Position numbers and translations under genes: made by a program
Part shown: positions 33,641 to 41,797 of the stretch, piece by piece
How the letters are laid out: each line of letters begins with the position of its first letter
How positions within the stretch are numbered: the stretch's first letter is position 1
Assembly: GCF_018881505.1 (NCBI RefSeq)
Contig: NZ_JACVQC010000001.1
Span: 727,927-791,926 of the forward strand
DNA from: Polynucleobacter sp. UK-Mo-2m-Kol15
GTDB lineage: Bacteria > Pseudomonadota > Gammaproteobacteria > Burkholderiales > Burkholderiaceae
DNA: 64,000 bases
Reading direction: 5' to 3'
The notes under the pieces: model-generated
What the model saw: the letters and a program-made list of their open reading frames with translations, nothing else
The model's database searches: none
What the model was told of the DNA's origin: nothing

Positions 33641-34507
33641 ATGGCCCTCATAACAAGTCCTGAATCAATTTTAGATATTGCGCTTGCTGCTATGCAGGGC
33701 ACGCAAGATCAGCGACTAAAAACTTTAGTCGCCTCATTAACTCAGCATTTACATCAGTTTGTCTTGGAGAATCAATTAACAGATTCTGAGTTTGAGAGGG
33801 CGCTTCAATTCATTGTTGGCATTGGTCAGGCTACTGGGAAGAATACCAATGAGGTAGTTCTTGCGGCCGATATCCTCGGCATCTCATCCCTAGTAGCGAC
33901 AATCAATAATTTAGATCAGGATGGCGGGTCCTACGCTGCATTATTAGGCCCATTCTGGCGTAAGAATGCCCCTCTATGTGCTTGGGGTGAGAGCATTTCT
34001 AGAACAGACCTGGGTGGTCAGGCGATGGAAGTTCACGGGTTTGTTCTGGATGAGTCAAAAAAACCAATTGACTCTGCAATAGTGGATGTGTGGCATTCCT
34101 CCCCGGTTGGATTTTATGAAAATCAAGATGAACTTCAAGAGGATATGAATCTACGGGGTAGGTTTGAAACAAATGAAAATGGAGCGTTTTTCTTCAGAAC
34201 GATTCGCCCTGCTGGATATCCTGTGCCAACCAATGGTCCCTGCGGAGAATTGTTGCGTGCACAAAGTAGACATCCTAATCGGCCAGCCCATATTCATTTC
34301 ATGATTTCTAAGCTGGGCTATAAGGTATTAATAACTCAGGTTTTTGATTCGACAGACAGCAATCTAGAGAGTGATCCAGTATTCGGCGTCTCTAGACAGT
34401 TGGTTGGTAAATACCTAACAGATAGTAAGTCTGGAATTTGCCAACTAAATCATTCATTTGTATTGCAGGCTGGCGAGATGGAATTTCCAGCCCCACCAAT
34501 CCCTTAG
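33641..34507 (+). CDS. Intradiol ring-cleavage dioxygenase (hydroxyquinol/catechol 1,2-dioxygenase-like)
   Basis: 288 residues. An N-terminal helical dimerisation domain (1-100) typical of catechol and hydroxyquinol 1,2-dioxygenases is followed by the beta-sandwich with the four Fe(III) ligands Tyr159 (GFYEN), Tyr193 (AGYPVP), His217 and His219 (RPAHIHF). It opens a catechol or hydroxyquinol between its two hydroxyls to a muconate or maleylacetate. Flanked by the TarD-like enzyme and an SDR in one operon. A maleylacetate reductase, the normal partner of hydroxyquinol dioxygenase, is not seen; the SDR or MDR that follows may replace it. Confidence 0.9.
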   Translation: MALITSPESILDIALAAMQGTQDQRLKTLVASLTQHLHQFVLENQLTDSEFERALQFIVGIGQATGKNTNEVVLAADILGISSLVATINNLDQDGGSYAALLGPFWRKNAPLCAWGESISRTDLGGQAMEVHGFVLDESKKPIDSAIVDVWHSSPVGFYENQDELQEDMNLRGRFETNENGAFFFRTIRPAGYPVPTNGPCGELLRAQSRHPNRPAHIHFMISKLGYKVLITQVFDSTDSNLESDPVFGVSRQLVGKYLTDSKSGICQLNHSFVLQAGEMEFPAPPIP

Positions 34508-34514
34508 GAGTTTT

Positions 34515-35276
34515 ATGAGTACTTTTCAATCTGTAGATGAATTAAGCAATAAAGTGGCCGTCATTATTGGCGGCACTGGTGCTGTTGGTTTTGCTACGGC
34601 AAAACGCTTTGCCAAATTGGGAGCAACTTGTGTATTGATTGGACGTAATGCCCTAGAAAAAGGGCAAGACCAAATTAGTCAACTACCCCCTGGAAATCAT
34701 TTTTGCTTAAATGCATCCATTACGGATTCTCAAACATTAATTGCCGCTGCAAAAGAGGTGGAAAGTCGTCTGGGTCGATGCGATATTCTCATTAATTCCG
34801 CCGGCTTCACAAAGCCTGTGCCGGCTGCCAATTTGGATGATCTTACCGATGATTTGATTGATGAAGTTCTCAAAGCTAACTTTCGTGGAGTGTTTGCTTC
34901 TATCCGCGCATTTCAAGGCCTACTAAAGGCTAGTGGTGATGGCTTGATTGTGAATGTCTCTTCAATTGCAGGATTTACTGGGGTAGGTAGTAACCTGGCT
35001 TACGTTGCTGCCAAAGCTAGTCTCGATATTGTGAGTGAATCCTTAGCAAAGGTTCTTGCTCCATCGATACGTGTGCTATGCGTTTCTCCTGGCGTAGTGG
35101 ATTCTGCATTTGTACCAGGGCGCGGAAGTGACTTCAATGACAAAACTGCTGCTACAACTCCATTAAGGCGTATTGGAAGTCCTGATGATGTGGCTTCCGC
35201 AATTGAAGCTTGCGCAACCCGTTTGCGCTTTTCAACAGGAACACGGATTGTCGTGGATGGTGGTCGACACCTCTAA
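34515..35276 (+). CDS. Short-chain dehydrogenase/reductase
   Basis: 253 residues from ATG 34515 with TAGGAG just upstream; a longer frame overlapping the dioxygenase gene is rejected. VIIGGTGAVGFATAKRF is the NAD(P) loop, NSAGF the NxAG element, NVSSIAG carries the catalytic Ser, and YVAAK the Tyr-Lys pair. Classical SDR of about 250 residues. It begins 7 nt after the dioxygenase stop, so it likely reduces or oxidises a keto/hydroxy group of the ring-cleavage pathway. Confidence 0.9.
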   Translation: MSTFQSVDELSNKVAVIIGGTGAVGFATAKRFAKLGATCVLIGRNALEKGQDQISQLPPGNHFCLNASITDSQTLIAAAKEVESRLGRCDILINSAGFTKPVPAANLDDLTDDLIDEVLKANFRGVFASIRAFQGLLKASGDGLIVNVSSIAGFTGVGSNLAYVAAKASLDIVSESLAKVLAPSIRVLCVSPGVVDSAFVPGRGSDFNDKTAATTPLRRIGSPDDVASAIEACATRLRFSTGTRIVVDGGRHL

Positions 35277-35306
35277 AGACTGAAAGAATTTGATTGAGAT
35301 AAAAGC

Positions 35307-36308
35307 ATGATGACAATGAGTAAGCCAGATCTCCACGCTTTACGACTAAATAGCAAGGTTTCCTCTATTGAGGATTTGCTACCTGCTATCGAGATTCAGG
35401 TGCCGCCAGTATTAAAGAATGGTGAGGCCTTGGTGAGAGTCTATTACGCAGGGGTAAATCCTAGCGATGTTAAGGCTGCATTGGGCATCATGCCTAAGGC
35501 AATTTTTCCTCGTACCCCAGGGCGAGATTTTTCAGGAGTGGTTATTGATGGGCCTAGTGAGTGGGTGGGAAAAGAAGTTTGGGGTTCGGGTGGTGATATT
35601 GGTATCACACGCAATGGTTCTCACGCAGGATTGCTAGTTTTGCCCATCTTGGCTTTATTTGAAAAGCCAAATAATTTGGGTTTTGAGGAGGCGGGCTCAG
35701 TAGGCGTTCCTTTTGTTACTGCTTATGAAGGTTTTCGTCGCAGCGGTTTGCCTACGGTAGGTCAAACAGTGGTCGTTATGGGTGCGAACGGTAAAGTTGG
35801 GCAAGCTGCTGTCCAAATAGCGGCAATGCAAGGTGCAAATGTGATTGCCGTTCAGCGCTCAGAAAAATATGACACCTTTGCTTGCGGTCGAGTGCATGTT
35901 GTGAATTCAAAAGAATTAAGTCCTGATGCAATCGCTCAAAAAATATTGCAATTAAGTGATGGTAAAGGCGCAGATATTATTTATAACACCGTAGGAAGTG
36001 CCTACTTTGAGGCGACCAATAAATCACTCGCCAAGGGCGGAACACAGATATTAATCTCAACACAGGATCGAGCAATTCCATTCGATATTTTTACCTTCTA
36101 TCGTGGTATGCATACTTATGTTGGCATCGATACCCTCGCATTGGACTGTATTGAATCTACCAAGCTACTAAATTTGCTACGCGCTGGATTTGAATCCGGA
36201 AAATTAAAGCCATTCAAGGTTGATCGGGTTTTTAGTCTTGATAAAGCTTTAGAGGCTTATCAACTTGTTTTAGGCGGTGCGCAAGATAGAGTTGTATTTA
36301 AGTTGTAG
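35307..36308 (+). CDS. Zinc-free medium-chain dehydrogenase (quinone oxidoreductase-like)
   Basis: 333 residues of the MDR superfamily. GRDFSGVVIDG near residue 73 and VVVMGANGKVGQAAVQIA near 155-172 (NADPH motif) are the landmarks; no structural or catalytic zinc cysteines occur, so it belongs with quinone oxidoreductase/enoyl reductase-like members. It may reduce an unsaturated ketone such as a maleylacetate- or muconolactone-derived compound. Three in-frame Met codons crowd the start (residues 1, 2 and 4), so the exact start is uncertain by a few residues. 30 nt after the SDR gene. Confidence 0.85.
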   Translation: MMTMSKPDLHALRLNSKVSSIEDLLPAIEIQVPPVLKNGEALVRVYYAGVNPSDVKAALGIMPKAIFPRTPGRDFSGVVIDGPSEWVGKEVWGSGGDIGITRNGSHAGLLVLPILALFEKPNNLGFEEAGSVGVPFVTAYEGFRRSGLPTVGQTVVVMGANGKVGQAAVQIAAMQGANVIAVQRSEKYDTFACGRVHVVNSKELSPDAIAQKILQLSDGKGADIIYNTVGSAYFEATNKSLAKGGTQILISTQDRAIPFDIFTFYRGMHTYVGIDTLALDCIESTKLLNLLRAGFESGKLKPFKVDRVFSLDKALEAYQLVLGGAQDRVVFKL

Positions 36309-36334
36309 ATATTAATAAATTGCAGAGAAAATAG

Positions 36335-36685
36335 ATGCACATTACGCGCTTTAAAGAAGCTAAAACCTATGAAGCTCCCAACCATGATGATATGACTTGT
36401 TTACGTCTACAGGGTAAGGAGGCTAGCCCCTGTAATCAGATGTGGATGGGTATGAGTATATTTGAGCCAGGAGGTCAAACTGGATTTGATGGGTCAAATG
36501 TAGAAAAAATTTATTTCGTTGTTGAGGGTGAGATAACAGTTCTTTGTGAATCAACTGATGGCCAACAATCGGAAGCCGTGCTAGGTCTAAATGATTCATG
36601 TGTTTTTTTAGTTGGTGAAAAAAGGCAGTTAAAAAATCTCAGCAATCAAGTTGCAAAAGTAGTTTTAATAATGGCATCTCCCTAA
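36335..36685 (+). CDS. Small single-domain cupin
   Basis: 116 residues, nearly a minimal beta-barrel: MWMGMSIFEPGGQTGFDGSNVEKIYFVVEGEI forms motif 1 with the usual metal His positions taken by Gly/Phe/Asn (only Glu remains), and DSCVFLVGEKRQLKNLSN forms motif 2 without His. It may therefore be metal-free, a binding or regulatory cupin. It follows the MDR gene by 26 nt and precedes the Bug gene by 35 nt. Confidence 0.75.
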   Translation: MHITRFKEAKTYEAPNHDDMTCLRLQGKEASPCNQMWMGMSIFEPGGQTGFDGSNVEKIYFVVEGEITVLCESTDGQQSEAVLGLNDSCVFLVGEKRQLKNLSNQVAKVVLIMASP

Positions 36686-36720
36686 ATCCTATTTTAAATT
36701 CAATGCGAAGGATATAAATC

Positions 36721-37719
36721 ATGAGGCAACTACAGAGCTTTTTAAAATACCCCATCCAATGCTTTACTTTGATCTTTGCGATCTCAGTATTTGGTGCTGG
36801 CACTGCTTACTCTCAGGTTCCGTGGCCGAAAGCAAAAACGATCAAATTTATTGTTCCCTTTACGCCTGGAAGTGGAACCGACGTTATTGCTCGATTAATC
36901 GCGAATCGCTTAGCCGAGACGCTAGAAACCTCCATATTTGTAGAGAATAAGCCAGGTGCCGGAGGAACAATCGGGGCGGCTATTGTTGCCAAGTCAGATC
37001 CAAATGGGTATACATTTTTAATCACATCCTCAGGACACGTTGTAAATCCATCGTTGTATAGCAACCTTCCTTACGATACTCTGAAGGATTTTTCTGGCGT
37101 TACTTCCTTGGTTGAGTTGCCTAATGTGATGGTTACCGCCTCAGATTCTGGTTATACGTCAGTAAAGGACTTAATTAATAAAGCACAAGCTGCGCCAGGC
37201 ACCAAAAACTATGCTTCTGCAGGTAATGGTTCCGCTACCCATATGAATGCAGAGAAATTTAAATTAGCTGCAAAAATTAATGCCAATCACATTCCATATA
37301 AAGGAACGCCAGACGCAATTACCGATACCATTGCAGGTAGAGTGGATTGGTTCTTTTCACCCATTGTCTCTGCGCTGCCACTGATTAAGGATGGCAAGTT
37401 ACAAGCCCTAGCTGTTGGTACCGATAAGCGGTCTCCCGTTCTGCCTAACGTGCCAACAACAAATGAGGCAGGCGTGCCGAACTCCTCTTATGTATTCTGG
37501 GTAGGTGTCTTTGCGCCATCAAAAACTCCAAGCAAAATTATTGATCGTATGAATGAGGGCATTATTAAGATCATGAAAGAGCCACAAATAGTTGCTCAAA
37601 TTAATAAGCTTGGGGCGGAGCCCATCCTGATGAGCCCTCAAAAATTTGATCAAATGGTAAGGACTGAGATGGAGTCTTCTGCTATTTTGGTTAAGGAATC
37701 CAAGATGAGTGTGAACTAA
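36721..37719 (+). CDS. Bug/TctC-type periplasmic receptor
   Basis: 332 residues, signal peptide to about residue 31 (AYS-QVP). Blocks PFTPGSGTDVIAR (a Ser-Gly in place of Gly-Gly), VENKPGAGGTIG, NYASAGNGSATHMNAE and HIPYKGTPDA; THMNAE and TPDA differ from the HLAGE and GPA of most relatives, so the ligand is probably distinct. AAGGAT ribosome site before the ATG. Seventh receptor of the window, in the middle of the ten-gene run. Confidence 0.93.
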   Translation: MRQLQSFLKYPIQCFTLIFAISVFGAGTAYSQVPWPKAKTIKFIVPFTPGSGTDVIARLIANRLAETLETSIFVENKPGAGGTIGAAIVAKSDPNGYTFLITSSGHVVNPSLYSNLPYDTLKDFSGVTSLVELPNVMVTASDSGYTSVKDLINKAQAAPGTKNYASAGNGSATHMNAEKFKLAAKINANHIPYKGTPDAITDTIAGRVDWFFSPIVSALPLIKDGKLQALAVGTDKRSPVLPNVPTTNEAGVPNSSYVFWVGVFAPSKTPSKIIDRMNEGIIKIMKEPQIVAQINKLGAEPILMSPQKFDQMVRTEMESSAILVKESKMSVN

Positions 37720-37783
37720 TAGATAGTTATCTTACCCACTTATTTAATCTATTAGCATTAAAGAAATTATTTAGAAAGACTGT

Positions 37784-38656
37784 ATGAGACTTTTTAGTTA
37801 CCGTGATCAGAGCAATAAAAAAAGTATTGGAGTTCTTTGCAAAAAAGACTCAAATGAATTTGTTGATTTATGCGCAACCGATACCAGCATCCCAGCAGAT
37901 TTAGGTAGTTTGATTGCAATGGATCCCGAACTAGCAATAGCTAAAAAGGCGCTTGCAAACCCCAATGCAATTATCAGAAATCTCTCCGATATTCAGTTTG
38001 ATATTTTGATTGATCGACCTGGAAAGATTGTTTGTATGGGGCTGAACTATGCTGATCATGCCAAGGAGGGGGGTAATGCGCGGCCTGAGTATCCCAGCTT
38101 CTTCATGCGTGTCCCTAGCTCGCTTGCTGCTCATGGGGCTCCACTAATCCGACCTCAGGTTTCTGATAAATTAGATTACGAGGCAGAGCTAGCATTTGTA
38201 GTGGGTAAAAGAGCCCGTAATTTAAATAGACAAAATGCGCTTGACTGCATTGCTGGCTACAGTATTTTTAATGATGGAAGCATGCGTGACTATCAACGTA
38301 AAACCACCCAATGGACTATTGGCAAAAACTTTGATCAGACTGGTGGATTTGGCCCATGGCTGGTAACGCCAGATGAGTTGCCTAAGGGAGCTCATGGCCT
38401 TCAGATTCAATCCCGCTTAAATGGAGCGGTAATGCAAAATGCCAATACGAAAGATTTTTTATGGGATGTTGCAGAGACAATTGTCTTAATCACTGAATGT
38501 ATGACTTTGGAGCCTGGTGATGTGGTAATTACTGGCACACCTGCGGGAGTGGGCTATGCAAGAACGCCACCCGTTTTTATGAAACCGGGTGATATCTGTG
38601 AAATCGAAATCGAAAATATTGGCATCTTAAGAAATAGCATTGAGGATCAGGGGTAA
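37784..38656 (+). CDS. Fumarylacetoacetate hydrolase family protein
   Basis: 290 residues. A variable N-terminal domain is followed by the FAH fold with GKIVCMGLNYADHAKEGG near 85-102, the metal-binding acids in LDYEAELAFVVGK (Glu-x-Glu) and NDGSMRDYQRK (Asp), and ITGTPAGVGYARTPPVFMKPGD near the end. Mg2+-dependent members hydrolyse or decarboxylate 1,3-diketo acids, hydrate 2-hydroxypentadienoate, or act as acylpyruvases. As last gene of the ten-gene run it could finish degradation of a ring-cleavage product. Confidence 0.9.
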   Translation: MRLFSYRDQSNKKSIGVLCKKDSNEFVDLCATDTSIPADLGSLIAMDPELAIAKKALANPNAIIRNLSDIQFDILIDRPGKIVCMGLNYADHAKEGGNARPEYPSFFMRVPSSLAAHGAPLIRPQVSDKLDYEAELAFVVGKRARNLNRQNALDCIAGYSIFNDGSMRDYQRKTTQWTIGKNFDQTGGFGPWLVTPDELPKGAHGLQIQSRLNGAVMQNANTKDFLWDVAETIVLITECMTLEPGDVVITGTPAGVGYARTPPVFMKPGDICEIEIENIGILRNSIEDQG

Positions 38657-38795
38657 GCGCTAGGATTTGCCTAATGCTGTTGCAATTCAGAATAAGTTAC
38701 CGACTTCAATAGACTTTTGGAGCGTTGCCATATATCTGCAATGCTGTTTTTTCAAAAAAGTTTTAAATTCTTTATTAAATCTGAGGGTGTGAGAG

Positions 38796-39659
38796 ATGGC
38801 TAAATTAAAAATTCAAAAATTAGCTGATGCGCTGGGTGCTGAGGTTTCAGGTGTAGATATTTCTAAGCCACTTTCTAAGGAAGATCTTGGTGAAATATTG
38901 GCCGCTTGGAAAGAGCATTTAGTGTTGAGATTTAGGGGGCAGGAGTTAACCGATCCTCAGCTACTTGAGATCAGTCGTAATTTCGGTGAGATAGATCCGC
39001 CAGGACCTAATTCTTATGGAAAACCTTTCATCGCAGATTTTCCGGATATTAATGTGATCTCTAATATTAAGGTTGGCGAACAACCGGTTGGAGGATTAGG
39101 GGATGGGGAGGCGGTATGGCACGCGGATATGACTTACATCGACACCCCACCTAAAGCCTCCTTTTTGCATGCACTTGAAATACCGCCGACTGGTGGGGAT
39201 ACTGCATGGGGCAATATGTATTTGGCTTATCAAGCTTTACCAGCCCACTTAAAGCAAGAGATTAAAGGTCGCAAAGCTATTCATGATGCCACTTACAATA
39301 GTGCAGGCATGATTCGCAAAGGGATGAAGGATGTAACTGATCCAAGAGAAGCGCCCGGAGCACATCAACCCTTGGTGTCAAAGCATCCTGAATCAGGTTT
39401 ACCCTGTTTATTTTTGGGCAGACGCCGCAATAGCTACATCCTGGGGATGGACTTAGATGCCAGCAATCAACTGCTAGATGAGTTGTGGGCACACATTGAT
39501 AATCCAGAATTTACATTTACACAAGTTTGGCAATTGCATGATTTAATACTTTGGGATAACCGCTGTACATTACATCGTCGAGATAGTTTTGATCCTCAAT
39601 CTAGGCGCTTAATGCATCGTACCCAAATTAAAGGCAGTCCCGTCATTCCATTTGAATAA
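38796..39659 (+). CDS. TauD/TfdA-type Fe(II)/2-oxoglutarate dioxygenase
   Basis: 287 residues. Iron ligands are His109-x-Asp111 (WHADMTY) and His260 (CTLHRR); Arg271/Arg275 (RRLMHRT) bind 2-oxoglutarate. The N-terminal GAEVSGVDISKPL is typical of TfdA-like enzymes, which cleave aryl ethers or hydroxylate carbon next to O, S or N while turning 2-oxoglutarate into succinate and CO2. It lies 139 nt after the FAH gene, so it may open a new transcription unit (TauD, MLE, Bug, rhodanese). The start overlaps no other gene; GAGGG is placed before the ATG. Confidence 0.9.
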   Translation: MAKLKIQKLADALGAEVSGVDISKPLSKEDLGEILAAWKEHLVLRFRGQELTDPQLLEISRNFGEIDPPGPNSYGKPFIADFPDINVISNIKVGEQPVGGLGDGEAVWHADMTYIDTPPKASFLHALEIPPTGGDTAWGNMYLAYQALPAHLKQEIKGRKAIHDATYNSAGMIRKGMKDVTDPREAPGAHQPLVSKHPESGLPCLFLGRRRNSYILGMDLDASNQLLDELWAHIDNPEFTFTQVWQLHDLILWDNRCTLHRRDSFDPQSRRLMHRTQIKGSPVIPFE

Positions 39660-39669
39660 GGCAGGCAAT

Positions 39670-40779
39670 ATGAGGTCAATCATTAATAAGGTAGAGGTTT
39701 TTGGCGTTGCAATGCCGCTAGTAGGCGGCGGGTTTAAGAATGCATATGCCACTAAAACAGTGCAAAAGAGCGCTGTTATTCGTATTACCGATAACGATGG
39801 TCGGATAGGCCTGGGGAATATAGATCCCTCTCCGGGTTACTCTGTTGAGACGATTGAGGATTCATTAAAGGTGCTTAAGGAGGTGTTGGCACCATCGATG
39901 ATTGGAGTAGATGCTTTCAATATTCATGAATTACTCATTGCAATGAATAAAAAGGTCGATCACTTTTATGATGCAAAAGCTGCAATTGAAATGGCTTGTA
40001 CGGATCTTATTTGTGGAAAATTAGATATACCCGTCTATACCTATCTTGGCGGCCAAGTTGTTGATGCCCTGCAATTCAATGCATGGATAGGAATTTTACC
40101 GCCCGATGAGGCTGCTGCTGAAGCAAAAAAATGGTTTGATAAGGGGTTTAAGTCGGCCAAGGTTAAAGTGGGTGGAAATATTCATGCCGATAGAGATCGT
40201 ATAGCCGCAATTCGTGCGGCTGTAGGTCCAAGTATGAAATTACGTGCTGATGCAAACGCTGGGTATCAGGTAGATGAGGCAATTGCACTCGGTAAATTGC
40301 TGGAGCCATTTGACTTACAGCTTCTAGAGCAGCCAGTCCATGCTGATGATCTATCTGGCATGGCTAAGGTGAGGCAGGCTGTTGGTATTCCAATTATGGC
40401 TGATGAATCTATTGTTGATCACGAAAGCTTAATTGCGGTTATTAAGGCCGATGCTGCTGATATTGTGAAGTTAAAGGTCATGAAGCAGGGGGGATTTTTA
40501 AAGGCCCGCAGGATGTTAGAGACGGCAAGTGCAGCAGGTCTGAAGGTCGTCATTGGGCATGGTTTTGGCTTAGGCGTGAATACGGTTGCAGAAATTATGT
40601 TTGCCTGCACTAGTCCAGATGTCTTGCCAGGCTTGGAATGCGTTGGCCCATTAAAAACAGTTGACGATATTGTGACTCAGAAGTTGGATATCTCTAGTGG
40701 ATCTTTGAGCCTTCCTCATGGCCCTGGTTTAGGCGTTACGCTGGATGAAGCAAAAATGAAGAAATACGATTTTGTCTAA
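39670..40779 (+). CDS. Enolase-superfamily enzyme, MLE subgroup
   Basis: 369 residues from ATG 39670 with AAGGCAGG upstream; a longer frame overlapping the TauD gene is rejected. Key residues: Lys164-x-Lys166, Asp194 (RADANAGY), Glu220 (LEQPV), Asp245 (MADES) and Lys269 (KLKVMKQGG), the MLE catalytic set. Possible activities are cis-3-hydroxyproline dehydration, dipeptide or amino-acid epimerisation and muconate cycloisomerisation. It differs from the copy at 21983 in most loops. 10 nt after TauD, 37 nt before the Bug gene. Confidence 0.85.
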   Translation: MRSIINKVEVFGVAMPLVGGGFKNAYATKTVQKSAVIRITDNDGRIGLGNIDPSPGYSVETIEDSLKVLKEVLAPSMIGVDAFNIHELLIAMNKKVDHFYDAKAAIEMACTDLICGKLDIPVYTYLGGQVVDALQFNAWIGILPPDEAAAEAKKWFDKGFKSAKVKVGGNIHADRDRIAAIRAAVGPSMKLRADANAGYQVDEAIALGKLLEPFDLQLLEQPVHADDLSGMAKVRQAVGIPIMADESIVDHESLIAVIKADAADIVKLKVMKQGGFLKARRMLETASAAGLKVVIGHGFGLGVNTVAEIMFACTSPDVLPGLECVGPLKTVDDIVTQKLDISSGSLSLPHGPGLGVTLDEAKMKKYDFV

Positions 40780-40816
40780 AACACTCTTCTACTCTTTTAT
40801 ACCTGGAGACAATGTA

Positions 40817-41770
40817 ATGCACCTCAAAAATATCGTCAGTATTTTCCTGTTATCTTTTGCGTGCTTATCAAGCGCTCAGACTAGCAAAACGACAACTATC
40901 ATTGTCCCGTTTGCTACCGGTGGAACAGTGGATATAGTTGCTAGACAACTCGCGCCAGATTTGGGTAAGTCTTTGGGTGACAATATTATTGTTGATAACA
41001 AAGGCGGTGCAGGCGGTACTATTGCAACTGCAAAGCTAGCCACTTCGAGTCCAGATGGAAAAACAATTATGTTTCACCATATGGGCTTTGTATTTAATCC
41101 AGCACTATACGATAAGCTGCCATTTGATACACGCAAGGATATTATTCCCGTCGCGGATATTGGTGTGACACCAAATGTACTGGTGGTTACTAACTCCTTG
41201 CCTGCAAAAAATATTACAGAGTTTTTGGCGTACGCTAGGAAGAATCCTGGCAAGATTAATTATGGTTCCGGTGGAGTTGGTAGTGCGGGGCATCTTGCAA
41301 TGGAGATGTTTGAAGATGCCGGCAATTTTCAGGCAACCCATGTTCCATACAAGGGCTCTGGACCTGCAATTACGGATTTAATTAGCGGTCAAATTCAGGC
41401 GATGCTGATGACGATTGCATCTATTAAACCTTATATTGACTCTGGCCAAGTAAGGGCGTTAGCCACGTCTGGATTGGCCAGGACTCCTTCCTTGCCAACG
41501 CTCCCCACTCTAAATGAAAGCGGTCTGAAAGGGTTTAGTTTTGAGCCATGGTATGGTGTGTTTGCGCCTGCGAAGACACCGCAAAAAACATTGGAGCAGA
41601 TTAATACAGCAGTTAATGATGCCTTAAAGAATCCTGAGAACCAGGTAAAGCTTGCTGGACAGGGTCTCGAGGTTAAGCCAATGACAATACCCCAATTTAC
41701 TGCCATGGTAGATGCTGATTTGGCGAAGTGGGATAAGGTAATCAAGCGTCTCAATATTAAGGCTGAGTAA
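40817..41770 (+). CDS. Bug/TctC-type periplasmic receptor
   Basis: 317 residues from ATG 40817, with GGAG (40805-40808) 8 nt upstream; an upstream in-frame TTG at 40772 inside the previous gene is rejected. Signal peptide to about residue 20 (SSA-QTS). Blocks PFATGGTVDIVAR, VDNKGGAGGTIA, NYGSGGVGSAGHLAME and HVPYKGSGPA; ATGG instead of PPGG is shared with the receptor at 44727, so these two may be close relatives. It precedes the rhodanese gene by 27 nt. Confidence 0.93.
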   Translation: MHLKNIVSIFLLSFACLSSAQTSKTTTIIVPFATGGTVDIVARQLAPDLGKSLGDNIIVDNKGGAGGTIATAKLATSSPDGKTIMFHHMGFVFNPALYDKLPFDTRKDIIPVADIGVTPNVLVVTNSLPAKNITEFLAYARKNPGKINYGSGGVGSAGHLAMEMFEDAGNFQATHVPYKGSGPAITDLISGQIQAMLMTIASIKPYIDSGQVRALATSGLARTPSLPTLPTLNESGLKGFSFEPWYGVFAPAKTPQKTLEQINTAVNDALKNPENQVKLAGQGLEVKPMTIPQFTAMVDADLAKWDKVIKRLNIKAE

Positions 41771-41797
41771 TTGTTCATCCAATCACTAGGAGCTGTA

